64,000 nucleotides of DNA from UBA6055 sp965203755. GTDB lineage: Bacteria; Chloroflexota; Anaerolineae; Aggregatilineales; Phototrophicaceae. Positions within the stretch are counted from its first letter, which is position 1. Every line of letters begins with the position of its first letter. The translations under genes were made by a program, and so were the position numbers. Below, in pieces: positions 44,961 through 54,378 of this stretch. The stretch is from contig OZ241910.1 in assembly GCA_965203755.1 (NCBI GenBank), positions 2,790,001-2,854,000 on the forward strand, in the 5' to 3' direction. The notes below the pieces were generated by a model. That model was not told the origin of the DNA, ran no database searches, and worked only from the letters and a program-made list of their open reading frames with translations.

Positions 44961-45107
44961 TTTTTCATTGACTACAGCGCAACTTCTCATCTCCGGCTTA
45001 AAAGGGTCTATCGCTTGCTTTGGCTTTTCTAATACATTTTGTTCTTTGCAATTCGCCATGACTGTGTTCAAATCGTCAAGATGCAAACAAACCAGAGAAG
45101 CTGAAAC

Positions 45108-48044
45108 ATGAAGATAACCTTTCTCGGCGGCGCTGATGAAGTGGGCGCAAGCTGTTCCTTGATTGAAATTGCCGGCAAGCTCATCCTTGTCGATGCCGGC
45201 ATTCGCATTTCTCCGCGAAGCAGCCGCGGGATTCAAAACAGCCAACTGCCCGATTTACAGCCCATCAGCGTCGTCGGCGGCCCTGATTTTATTCTGGTGA
45301 CCCACGCGCATACCGACCATACCGGCGCCTTGCCGCTCATCCTTGAACAATATCCTCATGCTCCCGTGATCGCCACCCGCGCCACCCAAGCCTTAACCCG
45401 CGTGCTTCAACTGGATGCCCAGCGGATTATGAAAACCCGCCAGGAACAAGAGGGCGAACTGCCACTCTTTGATGAAATATCCGTCCAGCGGCTGATGGAT
45501 GCTTTCCAAACCATTGAGTTTAACAAGCCGCTTAAACTTGATGAAGGCTTGCAGGTAACGTATTATACCGCCGGCCACATTGCTGGCGCCGCTCTGCTGG
45601 TCTTTGAGAGCCGCGAAGGCACCCTGGTGATTTCCGGTGATATTTCCAAATCCGAGCAGCGCACCGTCAAGAGCGTCGCCGTTCCGCCGATCAAAGCGGA
45701 TGCCTTGATTTTGGAAAGCACCTATGGCGGCCGACTTCATGCCAATCGGGTGAGCGAAGAAAAGCGCCTGATGCAAACCTTGCGGCGCGTAACCAAACGC
45801 GGCGGCAAAGTCTTGATTCCAGCCTTTGCGCTGGGGCGGGCGCAGGAAGTGATTCAAATTATCCTGGCGCATCGCGACCAACTCAATGTCCCGGTGTATG
45901 TCGACGGGATGGTCCGCACCGTCTGCGATGCCTACCAGACCTTCAGCGATATCCTGCCGCCGCCGTGCCTGCGGATGGCAGGCGAAGATCACCTGTTCTT
46001 CCGCGCCAATATCCGCCCAATTCGAAGCTATCAGCATCGTCAGGAAATTGCCATGAGCAGCCAGCCTTTGGTTGTGGTCGCCAGCAGCGGTATGCTGACC
46101 GGCGGCGCTTCGGTGGCTTATGCGCGGCATTTCGCCCCTGATGAACGCAACGCTATTCTGATGACCGGCTATCAGGATGAAGAGGCGCCGGGACGTTTCT
46201 TGCAGCGCATGATGAAAGAACGGCAGGCTGGCGAAACGCCGACGCTCAATCTTGATAACGCCACCGTGAAAGTGTGTTGTCAGATTGACACCTATTCGCT
46301 GTCAGCCCATGCCGATGAGATGGAACTGCTTAGTTTTGCCGAAGCCCTCAAGGCGGAGGACATCATGCTCGTCCACGGTGATCCCGGCGCGCGCCACAGT
46401 CTGGCGACAGCATTGCGGCAGCGCGGCAAATCGGTTTCCACGCCGCGAATCGGACAAAGCAAAATCCTGAATTACAAAGCCAAGCCTTGGGCGGTAGGCG
46501 GGCTCAAGACTGGCAGCCAAACCGGCGCCATCGACTTGTTTCGCCTGTGGGAATCGCTGAAAGGGCAGGCTGGCAATTTCTTCAGTCTGCGCGAACTGGC
46601 GCAAATCTGGTGGGGCGCTGCCGACCGCATTGCCGAAATGCAGGCTGCGCTTGAAAGTGATAAAAATATCTATTTCACTCCCAGCTGGCGCAGCAAAAAA
46701 AGCTACACCGTTAAATCCGACGAACAGGTCAAGCGCAGCCAGCGCAGCCGCGCCATCATGCTGGCTAATCCGGATATTGTCGGCAAGCTGATTGTCATGC
46801 GAAACAGCAACGGGCAGGTGCGTCTGGGGGTGGTCCGGGAGGCTGCGATTGACAGCTTCACAGCGATTGTTCATCATCAGCGCGGCACCGCCCATCCGGC
46901 CGATGCCTTGCTCTGGGTGATTGGCGATTGGAAAAAAGCCAATGAAGAAAAAGGCGTGCGCGGCAATTTAGCCAATCTCATGCACCAGGCGCGCCGCTGC
47001 AAAGACATGCTGCTTCCCTTTAGCCGCCGCCAGCAGTTAGCGCAAGCCGGCAAGCCGGCGCTGCCCGAATCGCTTCTGCCGGATGTCTTGCCGGCTGGTG
47101 TGGATCGGCAGTTGGCGCTGACCGCCATTGTCGTCGCCTTGGGCGAAGATGGCGCCACGCTTGAACCTGAAGGACTGCTGTCACACCGCGCGTTCGAGCA
47201 TGGCCCCATGGAACAGAACCAGGCGCGCGACCTCGTCATGCAGCTTATGCCGCCGGAGGCGCATCTGCGTAAAGTCGGGATGGACATTCATCGCAAACGT
47301 TTGATCCTGACCTTTGATTTCCCGGCGACGGCGCCCAACCGCTTCGGCAAACAGCTTGAACAGCTTGTCGAGCAGACTGGCTGGGACATTCACATCAAAC
47401 CGGCAGTCAATCAGCTGGCGCTGGGCATTGCTGCCGAAGAGCTGTTGCCTGACGGGGTTTCGATTCAAAAAGGGCCCGCCTATCATCTGAACAAGGCGGA
47501 AGTCCATCTTGAACTGCGCCATATCAGCGATGCACAAGCCGAGGAGCTTCGCCGGCAGTATCGCAAAATCACCGGCTTTGATTTGATTATCAGCAATAAA
47601 ATGTCCGGCCCAGACGCCGATGACCGGATAGCAGGCGCCGAGGGCTTGGGCGAGCGGATGGAAATCAACGCCGCCTATGGGCTGATACGTTCGCGCCTAA
47701 AAGGCAGCAGCCTCACCAGGACCAGCCTCCGACAAGGGCAAATTGCGCTTTCATTTATCTCGCCGCAAGTGGGAGAGCGACATATTGAACAAATCCGCGA
47801 ACTGGCGCAAGAGACCGGCTATAGCTTGAGCATTCACCCGTATCCCAATCAGCATCTTATTTTGCAAATCGCCAATCGGCTGCTGCGTGAAAAAGGCTGG
47901 CGTACTGTCAAAGGCCCCGGCATTCGCGTCGACCGCGCCGAATTGACGGTCAAACTTGCCGACAAGGTTGAATCGGCTGAAATAGATGCCATCAATGAAA
48001 CACTGCTGCAAGAAACAGGATTTAAGCTGGCTGTGGAAACATAA
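45108..48044 (+). CDS. Beta-CASP metallo-beta-lactamase protein with duplicated C-terminal domain
   Basis: The 978-residue protein starts with a CPSF73/RNase J-like core (about 1-455): zinc motif THAHTDH (65-71), GHIAGAALL (His-157), SGDIS (Asp-178), beta-CASP motif A in LESTYGG (Glu-203), SLSAHAD (His-401) and MLVHGD (His-423). All catalytic residues for RNA cleavage are present. From 455 on it differs from RNase J. There is a segment with FSLRELAQIWWG (about 490-530) and a basic region (530-650). Two copies follow of a ~95-residue domain at 733-826 and 881-975 that share TGW/Y, NQ, KGP, AE and TGF positions. This unit may bind RNA (inference). The gene seems to be transcribed alone. Confidence 0.85.
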   Translation: MKITFLGGADEVGASCSLIEIAGKLILVDAGIRISPRSSRGIQNSQLPDLQPISVVGGPDFILVTHAHTDHTGALPLILEQYPHAPVIATRATQALTRVLQLDAQRIMKTRQEQEGELPLFDEISVQRLMDAFQTIEFNKPLKLDEGLQVTYYTAGHIAGAALLVFESREGTLVISGDISKSEQRTVKSVAVPPIKADALILESTYGGRLHANRVSEEKRLMQTLRRVTKRGGKVLIPAFALGRAQEVIQIILAHRDQLNVPVYVDGMVRTVCDAYQTFSDILPPPCLRMAGEDHLFFRANIRPIRSYQHRQEIAMSSQPLVVVASSGMLTGGASVAYARHFAPDERNAILMTGYQDEEAPGRFLQRMMKERQAGETPTLNLDNATVKVCCQIDTYSLSAHADEMELLSFAEALKAEDIMLVHGDPGARHSLATALRQRGKSVSTPRIGQSKILNYKAKPWAVGGLKTGSQTGAIDLFRLWESLKGQAGNFFSLRELAQIWWGAADRIAEMQAALESDKNIYFTPSWRSKKSYTVKSDEQVKRSQRSRAIMLANPDIVGKLIVMRNSNGQVRLGVVREAAIDSFTAIVHHQRGTAHPADALLWVIGDWKKANEEKGVRGNLANLMHQARRCKDMLLPFSRRQQLAQAGKPALPESLLPDVLPAGVDRQLALTAIVVALGEDGATLEPEGLLSHRAFEHGPMEQNQARDLVMQLMPPEAHLRKVGMDIHRKRLILTFDFPATAPNRFGKQLEQLVEQTGWDIHIKPAVNQLALGIAAEELLPDGVSIQKGPAYHLNKAEVHLELRHISDAQAEELRRQYRKITGFDLIISNKMSGPDADDRIAGAEGLGERMEINAAYGLIRSRLKGSSLTRTSLRQGQIALSFISPQVGERHIEQIRELAQETGYSLSIHPYPNQHLILQIANRLLREKGWRTVKGPGIRVDRAELTVKLADKVESAEIDAINETLLQETGFKLAVET

Positions 48045-48056
48045 ACCCAGACAGCC

Positions 48057-48857
48057 TCAAAGCAGGTTGTCCATCACAGCCAAAGGCGTCGCCGCCAGCA
48101 AGCCGGCGTCAACTGGCAAAACCACCCCGGAAATCCAGCGCGATTCATCACTGGCCAAAAAGACCGCCGCCCAGGCAACATCCCAGGCATCGCCTTCGGT
48201 CCCCAGCGGGCCCACCTTGCGCCGCCTTGCTCGCGTCTCCTCGTCCAGATGACGGACAAAGGCGCCGTGGATATGACCGGGCGCAATACAGTTCACGCGG
48301 ATATTGTCGCGGCCATGATGCACGGCGGTCACCCGCGTCAGCTGCACCAGCCCGCCTTTGGCAACGGCATAGGGGACATTGCGCGAAAATCCAGCCCGCA
48401 AGCCGTCAATCGAAGCGATGTTGATGATAGAACCCCCGCCAGAGCCAGCCATCAGCGGGATCGCCTGCTTGCAGCTTAGCATGGCGCTTTTCAGGTTGAC
48501 AGCCAGCGCATGGTCAAGTTCGGTCTCCTCGACTTCGGTGACCATGCCTAGGCCATAAGCAGCCACATTGTTGAACAAAATGTCCAGACCGCCGTAGCGA
48601 TCTTGGCAGGCTGCAACCATCGCGCGGCAGTCGGCTTCGCGGCATACATCCGCTTGAAATACCGAAGCCGTGCCGCCCGCTTCTGTGATGACAGACAGAG
48701 TGGTTTCAGCCCGTTCCAGGTCGCGGTCAACCAGCAGAACTTTGGCGCCCTGCCGCGCAAATAATATCGCGGTCGCATCCCCGACCCCGGCCAGCGAACC
48801 GCTTGAGCCGGCGCCGCTGACGATAGCGATTTTGTCTTTCAGTCGCGCGTCACCCAT
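48057..48857 (-). CDS. Short-chain dehydrogenase/reductase
   Basis: The 266-residue SDR has an enlarged cofactor loop SGAGSSGSLAGVG (residues about 14-26), Asp in LLVDRDL for NAD preference, NNVAA in place of NNAG, catalytic Ser in NIASIDG (149) and Y163-x-x-x-K167 in YAVAK. It ends with VLPVDAG. It is the third gene after the decarboxylase-like gene and another SDR on the minus strand, with a 9-base gap. It runs convergently with the beta-CASP gene, whose stop is 12 bases away. Substrate unknown. Confidence 0.86.
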   Translation of the reverse strand: MGDARLKDKIAIVSGAGSSGSLAGVGDATAILFARQGAKVLLVDRDLERAETTLSVITEAGGTASVFQADVCREADCRAMVAACQDRYGGLDILFNNVAAYGLGMVTEVEETELDHALAVNLKSAMLSCKQAIPLMAGSGGGSIINIASIDGLRAGFSRNVPYAVAKGGLVQLTRVTAVHHGRDNIRVNCIAPGHIHGAFVRHLDEETRARRRKVGPLGTEGDAWDVAWAAVFLASDESRWISGVVLPVDAGLLAATPLAVMDNLL

Positions 48858-48866
48858 GCAAGCTCC

Positions 48867-49676
48867 TCAATCCATAGTGGCGCCGCCGGCGACCGTAAAA
48901 GATACGCCGGTGATAAAATCAGACTGGTCGGATGCCAAAAAGGCGGCCATCCGGGCGATGTCTGCGGTTTGTCCAATGCGCCCCAGCGGGGTATTTCTGG
49001 AGGTCTCTTCAATCATCTGCTGGCGATAGGCATGGGGAGCGGTGTCAGCCGGCGCCAGCGCCGCCGCCATATCGTCAATCCGCTCGGTTGCAATCAATCC
49101 GGGGCAGATGGCATTAACGTTAATCCGATGCGGGCCCAACTCCAGCGCCAAGGCTTGCGTGAAGCCGCGCACAGCGAATTTGGAAGCGCAGTAAGCGGCA
49201 AAACGCGCCACGCCCTGTTTGCCAGCCGTGGAGGAGATATTGATGATCTTCCCGCCATGTCCCTGCGCCACCATCACCCGGGCAGCATCCCGACAGCACA
49301 AAAAAGTTCCCTTAACATTAACTGCCTGAACGAAGTCAAAAGCATCCTCTTCAAGCTCAACCACTGGAACGCGGTCTCTGCCGGCCGGAGCGCCGGCATT
49401 GTTGACCAAAATGTCAATCCGACCGAAATGCGCCACAGTTCGGTCAACCATGCGCTTGACCTCTTCGGCCTTGGATACATCGGCAAAGACTGCCAGCGCC
49501 TCTTGACCCAAGGCCTTGATTTCAGCAGCGACAGCTGCCAGCCGGCTGCCGTTGGCTAGGTCATTCACCGCAACATGAGCGCCCTCTTGCGCCAAGCGCA
49601 GGGCAATGGCGCGGCCAATCCCGCCCTGGCCGCCAGCCCCAGTAACCAGCGCTGTTTTTCCCTCTAAATCATACAT
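48867..49676 (-). CDS. Short-chain dehydrogenase/reductase (FabG-like)
   Basis: The 269-residue classical SDR has TGAGGQGGIG at residues 12-21, NNAGAP near 93-98, Ser in NISSTAG (about 149) and Y162-x-x-x-K166 in YCASK. The C-terminus with SFTVAGGATMD is normal. The Asp at the end of strand 2 (NDLANG) suggests NAD. It is probably expressed together with the decarboxylase-like gene upstream (19-base gap) and the next SDR (9-base gap), a set that would fit breakdown of a 3-keto acid or a cyclic alcohol. The route itself is not known. Confidence 0.86.
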   Translation of the reverse strand: MYDLEGKTALVTGAGGQGGIGRAIALRLAQEGAHVAVNDLANGSRLAAVAAEIKALGQEALAVFADVSKAEEVKRMVDRTVAHFGRIDILVNNAGAPAGRDRVPVVELEEDAFDFVQAVNVKGTFLCCRDAARVMVAQGHGGKIINISSTAGKQGVARFAAYCASKFAVRGFTQALALELGPHRINVNAICPGLIATERIDDMAAALAPADTAPHAYRQQMIEETSRNTPLGRIGQTADIARMAAFLASDQSDFITGVSFTVAGGATMD

Positions 49677-49695
49677 TTGTCCCCCAAAATCAATT

Positions 49696-50532
49696 TTAAC
49701 GCAGGATTCGCTGGTCGCTCAAATCTTTGCCACCCAGTGTTTTGACCAGGCTCGCTTCGCGAACTTCGCGGATTTCCAATTCTGCCAGGCGGTTGACAAT
49801 GTTATACTGCGTCGGCATATCTTTCCAACGCGCCGGCTGCCATTGCGCGCGGCCGGTTCCCAGCCAGCGCTCCTGAATCTTCTGATTGGGCGCGGCGGCT
49901 GGCGTTAAGACCGCATAGGCGCTGTCTGCCTGTCCCCATTCGCCCGTGCGCGGCATATATTTGTAATGCAGGAGTCCGTCGCCGGTCTGGCTTTGGATAA
50001 AATCGTCAATCTCCTCGTCCGATTGCTGCCGCAGGTCAGTTGCCTCAAGCTCCAGAAATTGGAAACCCAGCCAGCTTGCAGTCAGCCGATAGCCTCCGTT
50101 CAGGGCGATTGGCGGTGGCAGTTCGCAGTAGATTTTGGCAAAACCCAGTTCCTCGCGTCCGGTGATAATCGGGTCAGCCAAATTCTCCCATAAAACAGTC
50201 AAAAAACTGCCGCCGACGTCAGCCTCTTTGCCCTGAAAACGGGCTGGAAACGAAACTCCCAAGGTGTTGTAACCTCGGCCAGCCAGCCACTCAATCTCGG
50301 TCATATAACACGCTGCTATCGTCACCACCGGCTCGCCATCCAGGGCAAAACCCGGTGGGAGCAGCGCTTCCAGCTACGCCGAATTGCTTAGGAAGCTGAC
50401 GGAAATCCGGGTGGTGCGAGGGCTGTCGCTGTTCTCAAATTGGCGGCCGTCGGGACCCTGTCGCGGACCGGCGCGCGGACCAAAGTGCGTCGGCATTCGA
50501 TACATCCTGCCCGCTTGAAAATGATAAGGCAT
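49696..50532 (-). pseudogene. Acetoacetate decarboxylase-family gene with in-frame amber codon
   Basis: From the ATG at 50532 (GGGAG seven bases before it) the frame runs 52 codons to a TAG at 50374-50376 and then continues open in the same frame to the stop at 49696, 278 positions in total. The first part reads MPYHFQAGRMYRMPTHFGPR. After the TAG come PPGFALDGEPVVTIAAC and GREELGFAKIYCEL; the Lys matches the Schiff-base Lys region of acetoacetate decarboxylases. Upstream and downstream parts fit one protein with no gap, so one base change to TAG (from CAG, GAG, AAG or TGG) explains it. Real mutation, sequencing error or amber readthrough are all possible. Confidence 0.7.
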
Positions 50533-50558
50533 GGCGCCGCTCCCTTCTTATGGCTAAA

Positions 50559-51599
50559 TCATGCTTCCTCGCCGTCGCCGACTGCGGCTAAGGGTGGGCT
50601 AAGGTGAATCAGGAGGTAGCCGACCAGTCCGTACAATGCCGCTACGGCCAGCAGAAAGCCATGCAGTAAAAATCCAATGGCGGTCGCTTTGGAGACAGGG
50701 TAGTCAGCGAATTGCGTCAGCCCAAACAGCCAGGCTCCTTCTATCGTGCCGAAGCCGCTAATTGAAGGCAGGGCAGCGCCAAACATCCCGATGCTAATGA
50801 TGGTTATGACGATTGGCAGTTCGACATCCAACCCAAGCTCTCGCAGCAAAATATAATTGATCATGAAGGAGCTTGTATAGGTAAAACAACTGATGAACAG
50901 CGCCGATAAAAACAGGCGCGGGTGGCGAATGCGGTCAAATTCAGCGGCAAGTTCCAGTAGCTTGTCCTGAATGACTTTAATCCACCCGATGCGGTCTATG
51001 GTGAAGTGAGCGAGAAATCGCTGCAATATCCGCAGCAAGAGCCGAGTAAGGTCCCCAGCAAAATAAAGCCCAACGACAATAGCGGCAAAAGCAAGAACAA
51101 TCACCAGGATTAGCTGGCTGCGCTGTTGGGCAAACTGCTCGCCGCCGAGGAAGAACCCGGTCGCAAAGACCATCACTATAATCAAAAATTCTAAAATCCG
51201 CGCTCCAAATAAACTGCTTACCCCTTCTTCCATCGAGTAATTCAGCCGTGAACGCAGCAAGACAATATAAGACAGTTCGCCCAGTCTATAAGGCACGATC
51301 CGCACCAGAAAATTATGATACAGCGTGATCGGGACGAGAAGCCGCAATGGAGTATCGCCTTTGTCCAGCAGGATGCGGAAACGAATGGCGCGGAAAAAGT
51401 TGAGCGCCAGATATGAAAACAGCGCCACTGACAGGCTCCAGAGCGATAGCTGTGGCAGCAGTTCGCTAAAGTCTTCCCACTTTACATTACGCAGCAGAAA
51501 GAACAGCAGGACAATCGTTAACAGCGCACTGACTGCTCGCCAGGCAAGCTGACGGCCCTTGTTTTCGGCTGAAGGCTGCTGCGATGATGTTTTGGTCAT
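50559..51599 (-). CDS. UPF0104/lysylphosphatidylglycerol synthase-like membrane protein
   Basis: The 346-residue protein has about eight hydrophobic helices and the family elements FRAIRFRILL near residue 70, IVPYRLGELSYIVLL, and SISGFGTIEGAWLFGL near 280. This membrane domain is shared with MprF and AglD-type proteins and is linked to lipid flipping or lipid-linked sugar transfer. No lysyl-transferase domain is attached. The ATG at 51599 (GGAG upstream) leaves 16 bases after the sulfotransferase gene, so both may be one operon. A role in lipid or glycan surface modification fits both. Confidence 0.8.
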   Translation of the reverse strand: MTKTSSQQPSAENKGRQLAWRAVSALLTIVLLFFLLRNVKWEDFSELLPQLSLWSLSVALFSYLALNFFRAIRFRILLDKGDTPLRLLVPITLYHNFLVRIVPYRLGELSYIVLLRSRLNYSMEEGVSSLFGARILEFLIIVMVFATGFFLGGEQFAQQRSQLILVIVLAFAAIVVGLYFAGDLTRLLLRILQRFLAHFTIDRIGWIKVIQDKLLELAAEFDRIRHPRLFLSALFISCFTYTSSFMINYILLRELGLDVELPIVITIISIGMFGAALPSISGFGTIEGAWLFGLTQFADYPVSKATAIGFLLHGFLLAVAALYGLVGYLLIHLSPPLAAVGDGEEA

Positions 51600-51615
51600 C
51601 CAGGCTCCAATTCTG

Positions 51616-52623
51616 TTAAGGCTGCTGCCAATAGGACAAATCACGGTCGAGCAGGGTACTCAATTTGTCAATCTCGGCTTCAAATTCGCCCGTGACTCGC
51701 TGCCGTATTTCAGGTGTTAAAGGCGAGCGCCGCTCATATTTGGTATAGGCGGCGATGACCCCCTTGACTGCCCGCGTTCGGTATGAATAAGGCACCAGCG
51801 AATGGGTCGTCGCCAAATAGGTCAGGCGGTCTTTCAGCAGCATCAGGGAAAAACCGCTGTCCACAATCAGCTTTTGCAGCCATTCCAGCCGCACGTTCTT
51901 GCTCGGATTGACAATATCAAAACTTGTCTCGAAGCGGCTGTTAACGTCCAGAAAGTCAAGCGCGGCGCGATAGATGCAGGCGGTATCGGATATAAAATCA
52001 TCAAAAATAATCACCTGCACATGCTTCCGGCCAAAGGCGTCGAAATAGCGCCGTACCTGTTCGCAGTAACGCGCCATATCATAATAGAACAAGCCGGTGA
52101 TGCAGTGAGCGGCGCGGCGGATGCGCTTGCCCTGCCGCCGTTCAGCCTGGGCTGCCAGCGCCGCTTCGAAGGTCTCGATTTGCTCATTGCCGCTGTAGCG
52201 AAACTGCGCCCACATGGAATACATCATATCCACCGGATTACGCAGCATGATGATGATTTTGGCGTTGGGGTCATAGGCATGGATTTCGGCGGCGGCGCGG
52301 CGGCTTGCCAAATACCAAGGCGAAGATTCTCCTATCCGCGCCTCGCCGCGAACATCCTGAAACAGCTTGAGATACTTTGCCGGATTATTGCGGAACTGCC
52401 TAAAGCGCGAGCCTTGCAAATCGGAGCCAAAATAGTGTGGTTCTTTATAAAAGGGCATAAAGACATCAGGATGACGCTGCAAGTATTCATGCAGCGCCGT
52501 TGTGCCGCATTTGGGTGCGCCGACAATAAAAAAATTCGGCCGAGCTTTGCCGGCCAAAGTACGCGTACAGGATGTGGTCTGCCGGCGCTCCACAGCGGCT
52601 TGAGCAATCTCCTGATTCGACAT
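51616..52623 (-). CDS. Sulfotransferase (PAPS-dependent type)
   Basis: The 335-residue protein has the 5'-phosphosulfate loop FIVGAPKCGTTALHEYL at about residues 26-42 and the 3'-phosphate motif IIIMLRNPVDMMYSMWAQFR near 120-139. This is the heparan/NodH type of carbohydrate sulfotransferase. The acceptor is not known; surface glycan or glycolipid sulfation is plausible next to the UPF0104 membrane protein. The start at 52623 is chosen because the longer frame has no ribosome site and a cysteine-rich N-terminus that is not conserved in type. It is divergent from ppk2 with 149 bases between. Confidence 0.85.
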   Translation of the reverse strand: MSNQEIAQAAVERRQTTSCTRTLAGKARPNFFIVGAPKCGTTALHEYLQRHPDVFMPFYKEPHYFGSDLQGSRFRQFRNNPAKYLKLFQDVRGEARIGESSPWYLASRRAAAEIHAYDPNAKIIIMLRNPVDMMYSMWAQFRYSGNEQIETFEAALAAQAERRQGKRIRRAAHCITGLFYYDMARYCEQVRRYFDAFGRKHVQVIIFDDFISDTACIYRAALDFLDVNSRFETSFDIVNPSKNVRLEWLQKLIVDSGFSLMLLKDRLTYLATTHSLVPYSYRTRAVKGVIAAYTKYERRSPLTPEIRQRVTGEFEAEIDKLSTLLDRDLSYWQQP

Positions 52624-52772
52624 GCCAAGATGATAGCATAAATCACCGCGGTGGGTAGGCTGTGGCATCATAAAATCTAAACCTGTCACAGTCTGCGCTG
52701 CCGGCTTGCAGCAGCATGCCATCTTGGAATATGGTATGCTATAGGCACCGGCTAGCCTTTTTGGAGTTGGAT

Positions 52773-53600
52773 ATGTCAAAGAAAAAGCAAACTATGCCCG
52801 AAAAAGCCAAACGTCTCAACAAAAGACTCTATGAAAAAGAACTTGCGCGGCTGCAATTTGAACTGGTGAAGTGGCAGTATTGGATTAAACAGCATGGCAT
52901 GCGGGTGATGATTACCTTTGATGGCCGTGACGCCGCCGGCAAAGGCGGCACCATCAAGCGCATTATTGAACCGCTCCAGCCGCGCGATATCCGCCTGGTC
53001 GCGCTTGGCAAACCGTCTGACCGCGAACAGACCCAATGGTATTTTCAGCGCTATGTTTCCCATTTGCCGGCCGCCGGTGAAATCGTCTTGTTTGACCGCA
53101 GTTGGTATAACCGCGCCACGGTTGAACGGGTGATGGGATTCTGCACCGACCGACAATACTGGGATTTTCTGCGCGATGCCCCCAACTTTGAACGTCTGTT
53201 GATTCATGATGGCATTATCCTGCTAAAATACTGGCTGTCGGTCGATGATGACGAGCAGGAGCGCCGCTTTCAAGAACGCGCCAGCAACCCGATGCGGCGC
53301 TGGAAACTCAGCCCGATTGATATCGAATCGCGCAATCGCTGGGTTCAGTATTCCAAAGCCAAAGACCTGATGATTGAACATACCGATATCCCCGAATCTC
53401 GCTGGCGGCAGATTAATTCCAATGACAAACGCCGCACCCGTCTGAATGTCATTCGCGATATTTTGGGCGCCATTCCATACCAGGATGTCATCCTGCCAGG
53501 CCCTATGAAGCTGCCGGAACTGCCGCCGCGCAACGAGAATTACGCCCGCCCGCCGCGCGACTACCAATACATCATTCCAGATTATTATGCCGACAGTTAG
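52773..53600 (+). CDS. ppk2: Polyphosphate kinase 2
   Basis: The 275-residue P-loop kinase uses polyphosphate to phosphorylate nucleotides. Walker A is FDGRDAAGKGGTIKR near residues 49-63, the Walker B-like FDRSWYNRA is near residue 110, and RRWKLSPIDIESRNRW is the family C-terminal motif. Length is that of a single-domain class I PPK2 (nucleoside diphosphate to triphosphate), but the class is not certain. GGAG lies 7 bases before the ATG. Its 3' end meets the convergent AlkD-like gene. A terminator-like hairpin follows. Confidence 0.93.
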   Translation: MSKKKQTMPEKAKRLNKRLYEKELARLQFELVKWQYWIKQHGMRVMITFDGRDAAGKGGTIKRIIEPLQPRDIRLVALGKPSDREQTQWYFQRYVSHLPAAGEIVLFDRSWYNRATVERVMGFCTDRQYWDFLRDAPNFERLLIHDGIILLKYWLSVDDDEQERRFQERASNPMRRWKLSPIDIESRNRWVQYSKAKDLMIEHTDIPESRWRQINSNDKRRTRLNVIRDILGAIPYQDVILPGPMKLPELPPRNENYARPPRDYQYIIPDYYADS

Positions 53601-53605
53601 CCGTC

Positions 53606-53628
53606 CGGCAGCGAAGCCGCTATTTTTT
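53606..53628 (+). terminator. Weak terminator after ppk2
   Basis: CGGC (53606-53609) pairs with GCCG (53616-53619) around AGCGAA. After CTA, six T follow at 53623-53628. The stem is only four pairs, so this is a weak candidate. It overlaps the last codons of the convergent AlkD-like gene. Confidence 0.4.
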
Positions 53629-54378
53629 GCCGGTCAATAATTTCCTGCGGGTTTCGCGCCGTGCGATGGCTGGCAGGGTGGACGCGCTGGAATCCAGATA
53701 AGCTGCAATCGCCTGACGGTGCTGCTTGATGCCTTTGCGAAGCAGCCATGAAATCGCTTTGGCAATCAGCTTGTCTTTTTCGTGTTTGAGGCAGTCGATC
53801 AGTTGCAGCGCGAGGTTTAGAATGCGCGTATCGGCGGAACTGCTGATGGGCGCGGTCAGCAGCACCAAGGAGGCTCGCCGTTTGTTGATGTTCGCATCAG
53901 CCGCCAGCGATTTCAGAAAGACCCGCCAGGCATCCCAATCGGCAAGCAGTTCCCGGTCGCTGAAGATCGTCTGGCAAGCGCTGTCAACCTCGGCCCAACC
54001 CTCCAGCAGCCCCAGCCATTCATCCAGCTGGCGCAGCGGCAGCTGACGGCGGTACTTGGGAAATTTGACCAGCAGCGTCTGCGGCGCGCACCGTTCTTCA
54101 TAAGATGTCCCGCGATAGAGACGGTCAATCAGAGCAGCCCAATCCGCATAAGTCATGTCCGGATGTTCGGCGATAAAATCCAGCATGATTTGACGGCGCT
54201 GGCTGTTCTTCAGTCCATGCCATCTGCGCCGGGCGCCCAGATGTTCCTGGCGCTGCTTCACTTGCCCGCGGCCGGGCTCCGCCTGCCGAAACTGTTCAAC
54301 AAGAAAGTCATGATGCTCTTTGATGCGGTCTTCTTTTTCGCGGCTTCCAGGGGCTTCAATAGCCTGTTTTAGGGTCAT
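53620..54378 (-). CDS. DNA alkylation repair protein, AlkD-like
   Basis: The 252-residue, mostly helical protein resembles AlkD-type DNA glycosylases made of HEAT-like repeats. YEERCAPQTLLVKFPKYRR in the first third and KAISWLLRKGIKQHRQAIAAYLD near the C-terminus are the recalled family features, and it ends with a basic IARRETRRKLLTGKK. These enzymes remove N3- and N7-alkylated bases. Its ATG overlaps the stop of rpmB by one base (TAATG), so it is translated after rpmB. I am moderately sure of the family and less sure of activity. Confidence 0.65.
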   Translation of the reverse strand: MTLKQAIEAPGSREKEDRIKEHHDFLVEQFRQAEPGRGQVKQRQEHLGARRRWHGLKNSQRRQIMLDFIAEHPDMTYADWAALIDRLYRGTSYEERCAPQTLLVKFPKYRRQLPLRQLDEWLGLLEGWAEVDSACQTIFSDRELLADWDAWRVFLKSLAADANINKRRASLVLLTAPISSSADTRILNLALQLIDCLKHEKDKLIAKAISWLLRKGIKQHRQAIAAYLDSSASTLPAIARRETRRKLLTGKK

